Of a DNA stretch of 64,000 bases, positions 48,584-59,727 are shown piece by piece. Source of the DNA: Trichomonas vaginalis G3 (taxonomy: Eukaryota; Parabasalia; Trichomonadida; Trichomonadidae); assembly GCF_026262505.1 (NCBI RefSeq), contig NC_067205.1, forward strand, positions 7,812,001-7,876,000, in the 5' to 3' direction. The first letter of the stretch is position 1. Each line of letters opens with the position of its first letter. The notes under the pieces are model-generated. The model was given only the letters and a program-made list of their open reading frames with translations, had not been told where the DNA came from and searched no databases. Made by a program: the position numbers and the translations under genes.

Positions 48584-49924
48584 ATGTGGTGGAAGAATTT
48601 TTTGAATAACCCGCATAAGGTATCACTTCTTCCACGGGAACATTTAGAAAAATCACTGCTTTCATCAGTAAAGCAACTGGAGAAGATGAATATCAATTAT
48701 TACAACGCAAAAGAAAAGATTAAAAAATTATGTTACGATTATTGCAAATTTGTATCAGATAACGAGCTAAAGTTTTACGATAAAGATGTTACTGAGTTTG
48801 TTGGCGAATCTAACAAGCAAAATTTTATTCAATTTTTCGAATTAAGTAGCAAGAATGATAATCTTGACGAAGGCATTGCTCTTGCAGAACGTATACGAAA
48901 TAGCATCAATTTTACTCCAAAAGATAAACAAATCTATCTAAATAAAGAAAAACGAATTCAACAATTGTCCTCTATTGCTTCCTCTATATCAGAACTTGCA
49001 TTTGACACAGAAGATGAATACGAAAAACAGAATTACACACTTGCAAGTGAAATTTTACTTCGCGAAACCAAATCTCTAAAAGAAAGAATACTTCGAATGA
49101 AACAAAATTCACAACGAAAACAATTTCTAATCCACATCGAATCCAGCTACTTAACACTTGAATCCATTCGCTTGGCCACTGAAATTCACAACTTACAAGA
49201 CGAAACAAAATCTCTACATATTGAAAACAACTTTACTAAACAGAATTTTCTACTTCGATCTCACATTGAATCATTTGGTGATACATCATCAGAAGTTCAG
49301 ATAAAAGAACAAGAGAATGCAGCCCTTAAATCACGAATACAAGAGATCCAATCAGAGATAAGTTCCATTCTTGATTCATCAAAAACAGAAACAGATGAAA
49401 ACATTGATTCGGTCATTTCTCGCGAAACACATGAAGTTCGACAACAATTAACAACACTTGAGCTAGAAGAGAACGACTTGATTCAGCGTCAACGACTTCT
49501 TAAAAGCTTACTTCGTTCTACAGAAGAAGACAAACAGTCATATGAAGAAAGACAGAAATCAGTTGAAGTAGACATCAAACATCTTTCTGATACAATAAAT
49601 AACATGAAACAAGATATTGATTTAAACAATTCTTATGAAGAAGAAATTGATTTTAGCCAATTTCGTAATTTCCCAAGTGAAGAACGAATCTTAGAATTGA
49701 AAACATCTATTTCTGAGCGAGAACAACAGCTTGAAACATTATCAGAACGAAAAGAAACATATGAAGAAGAGATTTCAAGTCTTTCCAATAGAATTCACAT
49801 TTTAAAGGACCTTTTTAACAGTACAAATAAACAAAATATTGTAATCAATGACAATGAATCTAAGACTGAACAAAACGAATCTTCAGAATCCTCTAGTTCT
49901 ACACATTCATACGAAGATATTTGA
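48584..49924 (+). CDS. Long coiled-coil protein (446 aa)
   Basis: After a short N-terminal region (MWWKNFLNNPHKVSLL) almost the entire length is helical and rich in Glu/Gln/Lys/Ser/Leu with heptad character, for example LELEENDLIQRQRLLKSLLRSTEEDKQSYEERQKSVE. The C-terminus is acidic and Ser-rich. No other domain, signal peptide or membrane segment. A cytoskeletal or scaffold role is likely but unproven. An initiator-like TCATTTTT lies just before the ATG. A degenerate piece of its 3' part is found at 51190-51266. Confidence 0.85.
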   Translation: MWWKNFLNNPHKVSLLPREHLEKSLLSSVKQLEKMNINYYNAKEKIKKLCYDYCKFVSDNELKFYDKDVTEFVGESNKQNFIQFFELSSKNDNLDEGIALAERIRNSINFTPKDKQIYLNKEKRIQQLSSIASSISELAFDTEDEYEKQNYTLASEILLRETKSLKERILRMKQNSQRKQFLIHIESSYLTLESIRLATEIHNLQDETKSLHIENNFTKQNFLLRSHIESFGDTSSEVQIKEQENAALKSRIQEIQSEISSILDSSKTETDENIDSVISRETHEVRQQLTTLELEENDLIQRQRLLKSLLRSTEEDKQSYEERQKSVEVDIKHLSDTINNMKQDIDLNNSYEEEIDFSQFRNFPSEERILELKTSISEREQQLETLSERKETYEEEISSLSNRIHILKDLFNSTNKQNIVINDNESKTEQNESSESSSSTHSYEDI

Positions 49925-49978
49925 TTTTTTTTCGTTCAAATAAAATATTATGTTTGTTATAATATAATTCTAAATTTA

Positions 49979-50043
49979 TGATACAGATTGTGAGCTTTAC
50001 AAAATTTGCAAGACAAATTTTGCTCTGCTCACAATCTGTATCA
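49979..50043. repeat. 65-bp hairpin downstream of the coiled-coil gene
   Basis: TGATACAGATTGTGAGC and its exact reverse complement enclose a loop that itself holds AAAATTTG/CAAATTTT. It is the only structured element in the 49925-50211 spacer between convergent genes. It may be a tiny foldback element or an RNA 3'-end structure. Confidence 0.7.
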
Positions 50044-50211
50044 TGAATTTCATATTATGAGCCACATTGAAAACCGTTTCACTCCATTCAATTTTTCTCA
50101 TTATATGCTAAATTATTTCTAATTTTTAAAGTTTTACGAACGCTCTTCTAAATTTATTTCTTCTTCAGCTAATGCCCCATAAAAGTATAATAAGAGGCCA
50201 AAGATTTTTCA

Positions 50212-51150
50212 TCATCGTCTATATTTGAAACCTCTAATACGTATGATGTTGATTGGATCTGAAACAGGATGCTTTTCTTTTGTTTGGCATTGGTCTATCG
50301 AAAGATGTTTTAGTTCGAGATTTATTTCTTTGTCGTAAGTGTTATTAAATAAAACATTTCCTGATGTTTTATCATTATTTCGAAGGAAACAATTAATAAC
50401 TTCTGTTTTACCTAAATTTACATAAAAAGTATTAGATCTTCTATTATCAATAATGTTACATTCTTCAACTGTTAATAGATTACAATTACAATTGTTGATA
50501 ACATAATCTTTTACAGAGTTATTAATGATGTTGCATTTATATATTTTTACTGTAGGTAAACCAATGTTGTAAATACAAACCTTACCTGTTGATGTATTAT
50601 TTATTATTGAATTATAAGTGGAATTTGATTCTGATTGTCCTTCTTGAAAAATGTATCCACATGTAGAACTTGTTCTAAAATATGAAATATTTGTTTTCGT
50701 TAAGTATTGTTTTCCTTTATAAATGTGTAATGGATCTGTTCCAATTGGAGTTTCTGAAGACCTTGATATAGAACTTTAAATAAAGTAGTTTTTGCGTTCT
50801 CCATTGGATGAATAACTAGTACAATACTGTCCCGAGCCTGATGTAGAACAGTTGAATGAACAAATTCGGTTGTGAACGTTTTCTCCTTTCTTTGTACAAA
50901 CTGCTCCACCATAGTCTGATGGATTTGATACATTAACAAATGTACTATCTTCAAATAGAAATTTACAATTGCCTGAAGAATAAATTGCTCGATTTTTGAG
51001 ATTTTCAAAGAAACTGTCTTCAACGCAGTAGTTTTTGTTTAATGAATAAGTGCCATTTTTAACATGTTCAAATTCTCCATCAAAATATGTACTGAACTCT
51101 CGATGTAAAAATGTGAAAAAACAATTTTCAAACAAAAGTGTTTTTGACAC
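50212..51150 (-). pseudogene. Pmp-like surface protein relic, copy A
   Basis: Encodes CVEDSFFENLKNRAIYSSGNCKFLFEDSTFVN...DYGGAVC, a beta-helix repeat style like the polymorphic (Pmp/GGA) proteins of trichomonads, continuing into repeats of N-x-S/T-rich strands (NIINNSVKDY, CNIIDN) and a basic end RIRGFKYRR. After KNYFI a TAA (50776-50778) replaces the Glu codon present in copies B and C; the frame then resumes. No good signal peptide remains. It is the first of four related units on this strand. Confidence 0.75.
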
Positions 51151-51189
51151 TTTTTATCCTCTCTTTCAATGAAATTGAAAGAAATTTGG

Positions 51190-51266
51190 AGGAATACAAT
51201 TTTGAAATTTCCCTAGTGAAGCACGAATTTTAGAATGGAAAACATCTATTTTTGAACGAGAACATC
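51190..51266 (+). pseudogene. Degenerate fragment of the upstream coiled-coil gene
   Basis: About 75 bp resembling 49650-49726 of the 446-aa coiled-coil gene (AATTTCCC...GTGAAG-ACGAAT...TTAGAAT...GAAAACATCTATTT). It lies between Pmp-like copies A and B, showing that the duplicated unit once included the 3' end of that gene. Confidence 0.65.
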
Positions 51267-51269
51267 CTT

Positions 51270-51780
51270 CTAAATATATTTATTCTTCAGCTAATGTCCC
51301 ATAAAAGTTTAATAAGAGAAAATAGTTATTAGGATCAAAATTCTCTCAATTTTCCACCTTTTTTAATCTGTTACAGAATTATTAATGATACACAAGAGTA
51401 TCCACATCATTCAAATGTTCTAAAATATGAAATATTTGTTTGAGTTAAGTATTGTTTTTCCTTGATATTTGTATAGTGGTGAATATCCAATTGAGTTTCT
51501 GAAGAACTTGATAAAGAACTTTCAATAAAATAATTTTTGTATTGTCCATTGGACGATTTTAAAATACGCTGTTTATGAAATGTCTTCAAATAGAAATTTA
51601 CAATTGCCTGAAGAATAAATTGCTTGTTTTTTGAGATTTTCAAAGAAACTGTCTTCGAAAAAGTAGTTTTTGTCTGATGAATATGTGCCAATTTTAACAT
51701 GCTCACATTCTCCATCAAAATATGTATCGAAATCTTGATGGATAATGACATAAAAACATTTTCAACTCCGACTTTACATT
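51270..51780 (-). pseudogene. Pmp-like relic, copy B, heavily deleted
   Basis: Shorter relic with the start (SLSIKISIHILMENVSMLK in a shifted frame), a middle (NYFIESSLSSSSETQ...YLTQTNISYFRTFE) and the 3' flank (TTCTTCAGCTAATGTCCCAT). Large internal parts are missing relative to copies A and C. Not functional. Confidence 0.65.
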
Positions 51781-52034
51781 TTATTACTTTGACTTATCAA
51801 AAGAATTGTCTTTAGTATATTTAAAGTTTGGCAGTGGAGTGTTGTTTGAAAATGTACATATGACATATTTCAACTTTTTAGACTTTTTGAAATCAATCTT
51901 AAGAATTTTTACAACTATTCAACTTTTTATACTTAAATGTACTTTTTCTCTATGATAGAATTGATATTTTTATGAATAAACTTTATTCTTCAACTAATGT
52001 CCCATAAAAGTTTAATGAGAGAAAATAGTTATTA

Positions 52035-52977
52035 TCATCGTCTATGTCTGAAACCTCTAATACGAAGAATGTTGTCTGGATCTAAAAAAGGATACTTTTG
52101 TTTTGCTTGGCATAATTCTGTCCAATAATGTTTTAGTTCGAGATTTATTTCTTTGTTGTAAGTGTTATTAAATAAAACATTTCCGTATGTTTTATTATTA
52201 TTTCGAAGGAAACAATTAATAACTTCTGTTTTACCAAAATATTCTATATAAAACGCAAATGTTCCTATATTATCAATAATGTTACATTCTTCAACTGTTA
52301 ATAGTTTACAATAAGAATTGTAGATAACTTTATCTGTTACGGAGTTATTAATGATGTTACATTTATATATTTTTACTGTAGGAAAATTATAATTAAAAAC
52401 ACAATATTTTTCTGTTGATGTATTATTAATTATTGAATTATATGTTGGAATTTGATTCTGATTGTCCTGTATCAAAAACGTATCCACATTTTTCGAATGT
52501 TCTAAAATATGAAATATTTGTTTGAGTTAAGTATTGTTTTCCTTTAACAATATTTAATGGTAAATTTCCGATTGGAGATTTTGAAGACATTGAAATAGAA
52601 CTTTCGATAACGTAATTTTTGTATTGTCCATTGGATGAACAACTAGAACAATACTGTCCCGTACCTATTGTAGAGCAATTGAATGAACAAATTCGTTTGT
52701 GAACGTTTTCTCCTTTCGTAGTACAAACCGCTCCACCATAGCCGTGTGGGACAGATACTCTAACAAATGTACTATCTTCAATTAGAAATTTACAATTGCC
52801 TAAAGAATAAACGGCTCGATTTTTGAGATCTTCAAAGAAACTGTTTTCGACGCAGTAGTTTTTGTCTGACGAATAAGTACCATTTTTAACATGCTCACAT
52901 TCTCCATCAAAATATGTGCTGAAGTCCCAATGGATGATGGGGAAAAACCAAATTTGAAATAAAAGTATTTTTGGCAC
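52035..52977 (-). pseudogene. Pmp-like relic, copy C, best preserved but frameshifted
   Basis: The 5' part reads as 179 codons (NYCVENSFFEDLKNRAVYSLGN, GYGGAVCTTKGENVHKRICSFNC) and the 3' part as ~145 codons (YNSIINNTSTEKYCVFNYNF...RIRGFRHRR) in another frame; the shift lies around 52440-52490. Total length is about 313 codons. It gives the best picture of the ancestral gene, probably a secreted beta-helix protein. Confidence 0.72.
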
Positions 52978-53068
52978 TTTTTAAAAATTAAGGTTGAACT
53001 CAAACAATTTTTTTCTTTCAATTTTGAATTGTAAACAATTTTTATAGATATTATACAAACATAATATT

Positions 53069-53331
53069 TTATTCATAATTGGACATGTGTTTGAAATATC
53101 GTTTAGCATAGACTTTGTAATATGAGTCTTTCATTAATATTCGGAAATATTTGTCAAATTTCATCTGTTTCATTATATCTGAAAATTCTCTGTATTTAGA
53201 AAGTGTTGTGATAGCATAAATAGTCATAGGAACACTTTCGCTGTCTGAATTAAGTGTTTCTTTAAGTTTTTGAATTTTGTCAAAAAATTCGGAGAAAAAT
53301 TGAAATCCGGAAAGTGTACAAACACATTGCA
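53069..53331 (-). pseudogene. Duplicated 3' end of the TKL kinase gene
   Basis: Encodes the last ~88 residues of the kinase at 56059-58470 (CVCTLSGFQFFSEFFDKIQKLKETLNSDSESVPMTIYAITTLSKY...HMSNYE) with a handful of changes, and lacks the rest. It sits between Pmp-like copies C and D. It shows that the array grew by duplication units reaching into the flanking kinase gene. Confidence 0.88.
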
Positions 53332-53419
53332 TACGACAAAGTTTGACGAACACTCTTCTAGATATATTTCTTCTTCAGCTAATGCACCTTAAAAGTCTAA
53401 CATAAGAGTCACAAATTTA

Positions 53420-54611
53420 TTATCTTCGTTTATATTTGATACCTCTAATATATATAATGTTGATTGGATCTGATAAAGGAAGTTTTTGATTTGTTTGAAA
53501 TAGTTCTTCTGAAAGATTTTTTGCTTGGCATAATGTCGATGAAAAAATGAGCGTTTTTAAAAAACCGCCGTTTGAGAGGAAAATTGAGAGCCCCGATGTA
53601 TACTTTTTGACAATGTCAAAAACTTTGAAAGGACTAAAAAATTTTAGTGTCAGAAAGTTTACAAATGTATACTTTCTGACAAACAGACTCTCAGAAAGTG
53701 CTCAAACTGCGGTTTTTAATTTCCGCACTTTTTTGGCGACCTTAATTCTGTCCAATAATGTTTTATTTCAAAATTTATTTCTTTGTCGTAAGTGTTACTA
53801 AATACAACATTTCCTCTTGTTTTATTATTATTTCGAAGGTAACAATTAATAACTTCTGTTTTATCACTTGGATGAAATACATAAAAAGTATTTTTTCCTG
53901 AGTTATCAATAATGTTACATTCTTCAACTGTTAGTGGATTACAATAATAAATGTTGATAATTATATCATATACAGAGTTGTTAATGATGTTACATTTATA
54001 TATTTTTAATTGTTTATCAGGAAAATTATTGTTATTAATACAAATATTACCTAGTGATGTATTATTTATTATTGAATTATATGTGGAATTTGATTCTGAT
54101 TCCCCTTTCTAAAAAAGGTATCCACAATTTGAAAATGTTCTAAAATATGAAATATTTGTTTTAGTTAAGTATAGTTTTCCTTTAGAAATTTCTAATGATA
54201 CACTTCCAATTGGAGTTTCTGAAGAACTTGATATAGAACTTTAAATAAAGTAGTTTTTGCGTTCTCCATTGGATGAATAACTAGTACAATACTGTCCCGA
54301 GCCTGATGTAGAACAGTTGAATGAACAAATTCGGTTGTGAACGTTTTCTCCTTTCTTTGTACAAACTGCTCCACCATAGTCTGATGGATTTGATACATTA
54401 ACAAATGTACTATCTTCAAATAGAAATTTACAATTGCCTGAAGAATAAATTGCTCGATTTTTGAGATTTTCAAAGAAACCGTCTTCGACGCAGTAGTAGC
54501 TGTTTGAATAATAAGTGCCGCTTTTAATATGTTCACATTTTCCACCAAAATATTTATTGAAGTCTTGATGGAGAATTGGCGAAAAAACTATTTTCAAACG
54601 AATAATCAATA
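53420..54611 (-). pseudogene. Pmp-like relic, copy D, with inserted MITE and cut 5' end
   Basis: Carries the same blocks as the other copies. A ~248-bp stretch is identical to copy A, including the shared TAA after KNYFI (54241-54243). A 208-bp MITE lies inside it at 53535-53742. Its 5' end is cut by the TA-flanked element that starts at 54612. Not functional. Confidence 0.75.
53535..53742. mobile_element. 208-bp MITE inside Pmp-like copy D
   Basis: Comparison with copy C (GGCATAATTCTG uninterrupted) shows a clean insertion flanked by TAAT (53531-53534 and 53743-53746). The ends are imperfect inverted repeats of ~45 bp: GTCGATGAAAAAATGAGCG at one end and GTCGCCAAAAAAGTGCGG on the other strand, both leading into AAAACCGC(C/A)GTTTGAG. 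No coding potential. Confidence 0.82.
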
Positions 54612-55447
54612 AACTGCGAGACAAAATGTATCACTATTCAAATTTTGAATAATTTACATCACTTCTGAATGGAAGCGGAGAGATCCAAAGTTACATTGAG
54701 GATTTGATAATACATATACATTACATATAACAATACTATAACCTGATATGTTATTCTCACTCAACTTTCGCGAAAATTAAGATTCAATTTTAATTTTACC
54801 TTCAATTTATTAGCAAATACGAATATTTTTACCGAGAATATCGATGTTATATTATGTGACATTCTGCATTCGATGATAGTAACCAAAACGACGATTTTTT
54901 TTTAAATTTAATTGCAATTTTAGGGATTTTGCCACAAAACGAGAGGAATGCGAATTGTTACAAAATCGTCAACAATGAGCAGCATCCTGCTTCAAAATAT
55001 CAAGTTATATCTTTGCATATTCTTAAAAATTAGAAGCTACCATCGTAACTATACATTTCAAAAGTCATCCAAGAAGAAAATCACTACGCTCATTCAGCCC
55101 CTTCAACTACGATGAAACCGAAATTTCCAATGAAAAATTGTTTTCATTTGATGAAGTCATTTTACATTTGTAGCAATGAAACGAATGTAGATGTAGTTTC
55201 ATTGATAAAAAGTCTGTTTTACTTTATTTAAAAATCAGAGAATTTAAATTCGCAACAGAGAATTTTTATTTTCTGATATCTAATATCTATATCATATTAC
55301 TATTTTATTTATTTAATAAAAATGATTTTTTAGACCTGGGACAAAATGTATCACTACCATGTGATATGAAATTGTGAGAATCTCATAGAATATTTTGTTT
55401 GCTTCCTCTCAATTTCAAAAGTGAAGTACACATTTTGTCCCGCAGTT
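54612..55447. mobile_element. 836-bp non-autonomous element with TA target duplication
   Basis: The termini AACTGCG(A/G)GACAAAATGT are inverted copies of each other and are flanked by TA (54610-54611 and 55448-55449), as for Tc1/mariner/pogo-type elements. A third copy of the terminal sequence lies inside at about 55335 (CTGGGACAAAATGTATCAC), so the last ~115 bp form a smaller element-like unit with the right end. No transposase frame. Confidence 0.78.
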
Positions 55448-55449
55448 TA

Positions 55450-56058
55450 TTATTTTACAAAAATGTACGTTATTTAATCAAATTGATTATATTTATAGTA
55501 GAGGCATCTTGAGAAAGAATTTGATAAGAAAAATCAAATTTGCGAAAAGCATGGATAAACCGGTAAAGCGTACCGGAATATGAGAATTATGCATGAGATT
55601 ATACCAATTTACTCAGCAAAATGCTAATAATCTTGAAGCAATATATTCGGGATTTTGAAATGGCGAAAAATGCATATATCATTGCTTGATGTCATGGTAC
55701 TATCTGTGTTTTCACTGCTGATCTATTAAGCCGCAAAAATAAATATCAAATAAAAAATTATTAGCCTAATTCTATGATTTTTCTTGTATAATGATCTGAA
55801 TAAGACTTCCTAGCAGATGTTCTATGATATACATTGCTTTATACTTTATACTCGGCCTTGTGGAAGGAAAAGTATGCTTAAAGTCATTAAAAAATTGAGA
55901 GCTTTTAGTAATTCGGGCAAGTAACATATTTTAGTTGTCACTGTATGAGTTAAATCTTGATTACCATCGAAAAATGACATGTTTTTATTTTTCTTTTCTA
56001 ATGATTCTGTGTCTATTTGTTTATGTTTGATGAATTTGAAAACATATTTTGATTAATT
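55450..56058. other. Spacer downstream of the kinase gene
   Basis: A/T-rich, no gene. The stretch 55980-56057 resembles an internal part of the kinase gene (about 57500-57586; shared GATGAATTTGAAAACAT and TTTTGATTAATTT), a small internal duplication. Confidence 0.5.
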
Positions 56059-58470
56059 TTACTCATAATTGGACATGTGTTTGAAATATCGTTTAGCATA
56101 GACTTTGTAATATGAGTCTTTCATTAATATTCGGAAATATTTGTCAAATTTCATCTGTTTCATTATATCTGAAAATTCTTTGTATTTAGAAAGTGTTGTG
56201 ATAGCATAAATAGTCATAGGAACACTTTCGCTGTCTGAATTAAGTGTTTCTTTAAGTTTTGGAATGATGTCAAAAAATTCAGAGAAAAATTGAAATCCGG
56301 AAAGTGTACAAACACATTCAATACATGATAAATATTCACAACTATGAATATCAAATCTCAATAAACGTTCACAAATCTTATTGACGGTCTGACTCTTCTT
56401 TAGTTCTTCTGTGAATTCATAATCAATATTTAACTTGGATAAAATAACTGAGATGTGGATTAAGATTCGATCATCACATTCATCAATCAATCGAGATAAG
56501 AATTCACAAAATGAGTCGATCTTTTGAAGATCTGAGATCAATTGATCATGAACTAAAATACCTAAAACAAGTTTAAGTGTTCCGAATATTGTTGGATTGT
56601 CGCGATTAATCCACTTCTTGCAAAAAACAAGTTCACGAGCACCTTCTTCTAATGAAATGATATTAAGAAGACACAATGTACCTCGTTCATCAAATTTAGA
56701 ACAAAACAACAAACTACGAATCAAATTTCGTAATGGTGGAAGTTCTTCAATGTGAAGAACAAAATCTAACGCAGATGAACGAAATTCGTCATCAACTAAA
56801 TATAAACTTAAACTATCATAATCAATTTCTGAAAAACCTGTTTCGAATGTTTTGTGAAAGTGACTAAGACAATTCATACAAAGATCTGTACATTGAGATG
56901 ATGAAAGTCCTCGATTGAAGATGTTGAAAACATCTTCTCTGTGATCATCTATGAATTCATTGTTTTGACATAGTTCAAAGATAAGAGAAATGAATTCACG
57001 ACTACAATCTGTTCGGATAAAAAAATCTGAGTAATGAATGATGAAATTTTCGATGGAAGAACCAATAATAATATCTTTCATGTGTGAAAAGATGATAATT
57101 AGTTTATATGGTCGCATTTTCATAATGATTTTGAACTGTTTTTCATAATTTTCAACTAAAATAGTTGGATCTTTCTCTGAAATAAACAAAACAATATCTA
57201 ATAATGAGTCAATAAAAGATTCATTGGAAAATGGAAGGATCTCGTGAATTTTCATAGAAATGAATGTTTCAAAATGAAATTGATTTTGAATAACTTGTGA
57301 AACACATGTGAATAAACAAATCATCTCTGATTTCATGGCAGGTTTTAAAATGAATTGTTTGATAACTTTGAAAAATGATCGAGATTGGACTTTCATAAGA
57401 TGTTCTGATGCTTTTTTAAGTTCTGCCCTGAAAAAGAAATCTCGTGTGTTTTTAATAACTGACAAATCAACAAAATTACTGCTATTTTCATTGATTTTCT
57501 TTTTCTGTTTATTTTCTATTGATTTAGGTTTGTTTGTGTCTGTTTGTTTTCGTTTTGATGAATTTGAAAACATTTTTTGATTAATTTGATTCAGTTTTCG
57601 ATCAAGAAATGTGATTTCGCCATCATCACAGCCTTCAAAAATGATTTGTCGATCTTTGAACTGTTTGTATATCTCACTGAATGTAGGACGTGAATCAGGA
57701 TCATCTTCCCAGCAACGTTTTATTAATTTTTTGATAGATTTAGGACAATTATTTGGAATTTTTGGTCTTTGACCTTCTGTAACAACTTTCTCTATCTTAG
57801 AAATACTAATTGAGTCCCAAGGAGTTGTTCCTGTGCATATTTCATATAATAATGATCCATATGAGTAAACATCTGATGGAAAACTGTAATTTCCGCTTGT
57901 AAATACTTCTGGTGCCATCCATTGAGGAGCACCAACATTGCGTGTAAGAGTTTCATCGTTCTTTATTTCTCTGGAAATTCCAAAATCACAAATTTTTGGA
58001 TAAAAGTATTTATCAAGAAGAATATTTGTAGATTTGAGATCTCTGTGGATAAAACCTTGGCTGTGTAGTATTGCCATCGCATGTGCAATTCCCATTGCAA
58101 TGATAGTTTTTCTTGTTGCATCAAGGAAACGTGATTTGCTACTACTATGAAGATATTTAAATAGTGTACCTTGAGGCGCATATTCTTCTATTATTGTAAA
58201 TGGTTCAAAATTCGAATATCCGATTAAATGAATAACAAAAGGATGATCTATTTGAATTTGCGTTGATATTTCTCGTTTAATAATCTTAATTGACTTCTTG
58301 GTTATGGTTCCTGTAAATTCTTTCAATGCTACAAGCTCATCTGAATTTTTATCTCGGGCAAGATAAACAATCGCAGAACCACCTCGGCCAATTTGTTTTA
58401 CTTTCTCATAGTTATCTATATCAACCTCCAAGTCATTAAATTCGTTTTGACTTGAAGAGGTTTCATTCAT
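56059..58470 (-). CDS. TKL-type protein kinase with long helical C-terminal region (803 aa)
   Basis: The kinase domain spans residues ~20-275: glycine loop GRGGSAIV (28-35), K50 in VALKEF, HRDLKSTN (142-149), DFG (162-164) and APEVF (186-190), followed by PSDVYSYGSLLYE and RPTFSEI. All catalytic residues are present, so it should be active; the style is tyrosine-kinase-like Ser/Thr, a family greatly expanded in trichomonads. Residues ~330-803 are helical and Leu/Ile/Phe-rich, like ARM/HEAT-type repeats, and probably bind partners. No membrane segment. Its 3' end is duplicated at 53069-53331. Confidence 0.93.
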   Translation of the reverse strand: MNETSSSQNEFNDLEVDIDNYEKVKQIGRGGSAIVYLARDKNSDELVALKEFTGTITKKSIKIIKREISTQIQIDHPFVIHLIGYSNFEPFTIIEEYAPQGTLFKYLHSSSKSRFLDATRKTIIAMGIAHAMAILHSQGFIHRDLKSTNILLDKYFYPKICDFGISREIKNDETLTRNVGAPQWMAPEVFTSGNYSFPSDVYSYGSLLYEICTGTTPWDSISISKIEKVVTEGQRPKIPNNCPKSIKKLIKRCWEDDPDSRPTFSEIYKQFKDRQIIFEGCDDGEITFLDRKLNQINQKMFSNSSKRKQTDTNKPKSIENKQKKKINENSSNFVDLSVIKNTRDFFFRAELKKASEHLMKVQSRSFFKVIKQFILKPAMKSEMICLFTCVSQVIQNQFHFETFISMKIHEILPFSNESFIDSLLDIVLFISEKDPTILVENYEKQFKIIMKMRPYKLIIIFSHMKDIIIGSSIENFIIHYSDFFIRTDCSREFISLIFELCQNNEFIDDHREDVFNIFNRGLSSSQCTDLCMNCLSHFHKTFETGFSEIDYDSLSLYLVDDEFRSSALDFVLHIEELPPLRNLIRSLLFCSKFDERGTLCLLNIISLEEGARELVFCKKWINRDNPTIFGTLKLVLGILVHDQLISDLQKIDSFCEFLSRLIDECDDRILIHISVILSKLNIDYEFTEELKKSQTVNKICERLLRFDIHSCEYLSCIECVCTLSGFQFFSEFFDIIPKLKETLNSDSESVPMTIYAITTLSKYKEFSDIMKQMKFDKYFRILMKDSYYKVYAKRYFKHMSNYE

Positions 58471-59183
58471 TCGAAACTCAAAATCTTTTAGAATTGTTCC
58501 AAAATATGATCCATTTATTCTGCAGAACTAGGACTTTAAATACATTAATTTATTTTGACTTTTTCTTTCATAATTTATTTTCTGAAGTTTACAAACAATA
58601 GAAGAATTTCATCTTTATTGATTATTCTAAAATGATTTTAAAGAAATGAATAGCAAATATATAATATGTGCATAAATACCTTTTGTTTGTTGGAATATTT
58701 TTATAAAGATCTTGATTGATTCAGATTTGATTGGATTCATCTTTAAAACATAAAGATAACATCAATAATGCCGTGTAAACGTTAAAATTCATTAAATATA
58801 ACTCAAAACTTGAATGATGACGTTCCAATTAGGAGAATTATACATTTTGTCAATTTCCGAAATAGTTTATTTCAAATTTTCAATTATTTACAATTTTTTG
58901 AAGGGTTCATTTCACTTATATTATTGAGAACCAATTTCAATTTTGAAAATGTAACGTTTTACAAAGCATGCTTATTTGATGAAATTCCATATTAAAACAC
59001 AATTTTAAACAATCAATGCTTCAAAAACAATAGGAATGAAATGTTAGCAACCAAAATGATATATTGCGATTGCTCTATTTCATTATTTTCCTCTCTACTC
59101 TTATGAAAGATTTCTGGCTTTCACACTCTAACATTCTTTTTTTGTTAAAAAATTTGTTGACATTTCACATTCAAAACAAAATT
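58471..59183. other. Upstream region of the kinase gene, no gene seen
   Basis: A/T-rich spacer. Short chance frames only. No clear TCA-type initiator was found close to the kinase ATG. Confidence 0.45.
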
Positions 59184-59513
59184 GGTTCAATTTTTTTTCA
59201 TATCGAACTTTTTGAAAATATCAGTATCTCAATTTCTGTCGATCAAATTTCTATAAAATTAAAAATGGTCGTGGAACATCATATTGTGGTCATATATTTT
59301 CATTTTCATTTTTTGCAAAAACTTTTCCCGCCAAAATACAAAAGTGCCATAATCTCATGGTGGACCACAGCTGGAGTCACCGCCGACTATCCACTTGCTG
59401 GGATGCTACGCAGCCTTTGATCTGGCCAATCATAGTGCTGCTCCATCCATATCAGCAAGTGATTTCGGCGAGAGATCTCCAATCGGTCTTCCATGAGGGT
59501 TACGCAAGCCAGA

Positions 59514-59575
59514 AGCACAATAACTATGCAGCCTAGCTGCTAGGATAGCGTAGCTAGGCTGCGTAGTTACTGTGC
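59514..59575. repeat. Hairpin with 26-bp imperfect stem
   Basis: AGCACAATAACTATGCAGCCTAGC-type arm and its reverse complement around a short loop, within the 654-bp MITE. Confidence 0.8.
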
Positions 59576-59667
59576 TTTTGTCGATATTAGTTATACGTTA
59601 TTGCCCTCGTTGACTGTAGTACTACTCCCTTAACCTCCGAGGGTTAGGGGAGTAAATTTGCTCGAAA

Positions 59668-59727
59668 TGGGCAATGTTCATTACGAAGTCTCTCATCGAA
59701 TGAGAGATTTCGTAATGAACATTGCCT
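59668..59727. repeat. Near-perfect 25-bp-stem hairpin
   Basis: GGCAATGTTCATTACGAA...CTCTCAT and its reverse complement around a 4-base centre, with one mismatch. Within the 654-bp MITE. An RNA copy would be an almost perfect duplex. Confidence 0.85.

Noticed and set aside
59064-59420. 118-codon plus-strand frame
   Set aside because: It runs across the left end of the 654-bp MITE and has no coding character or family match.
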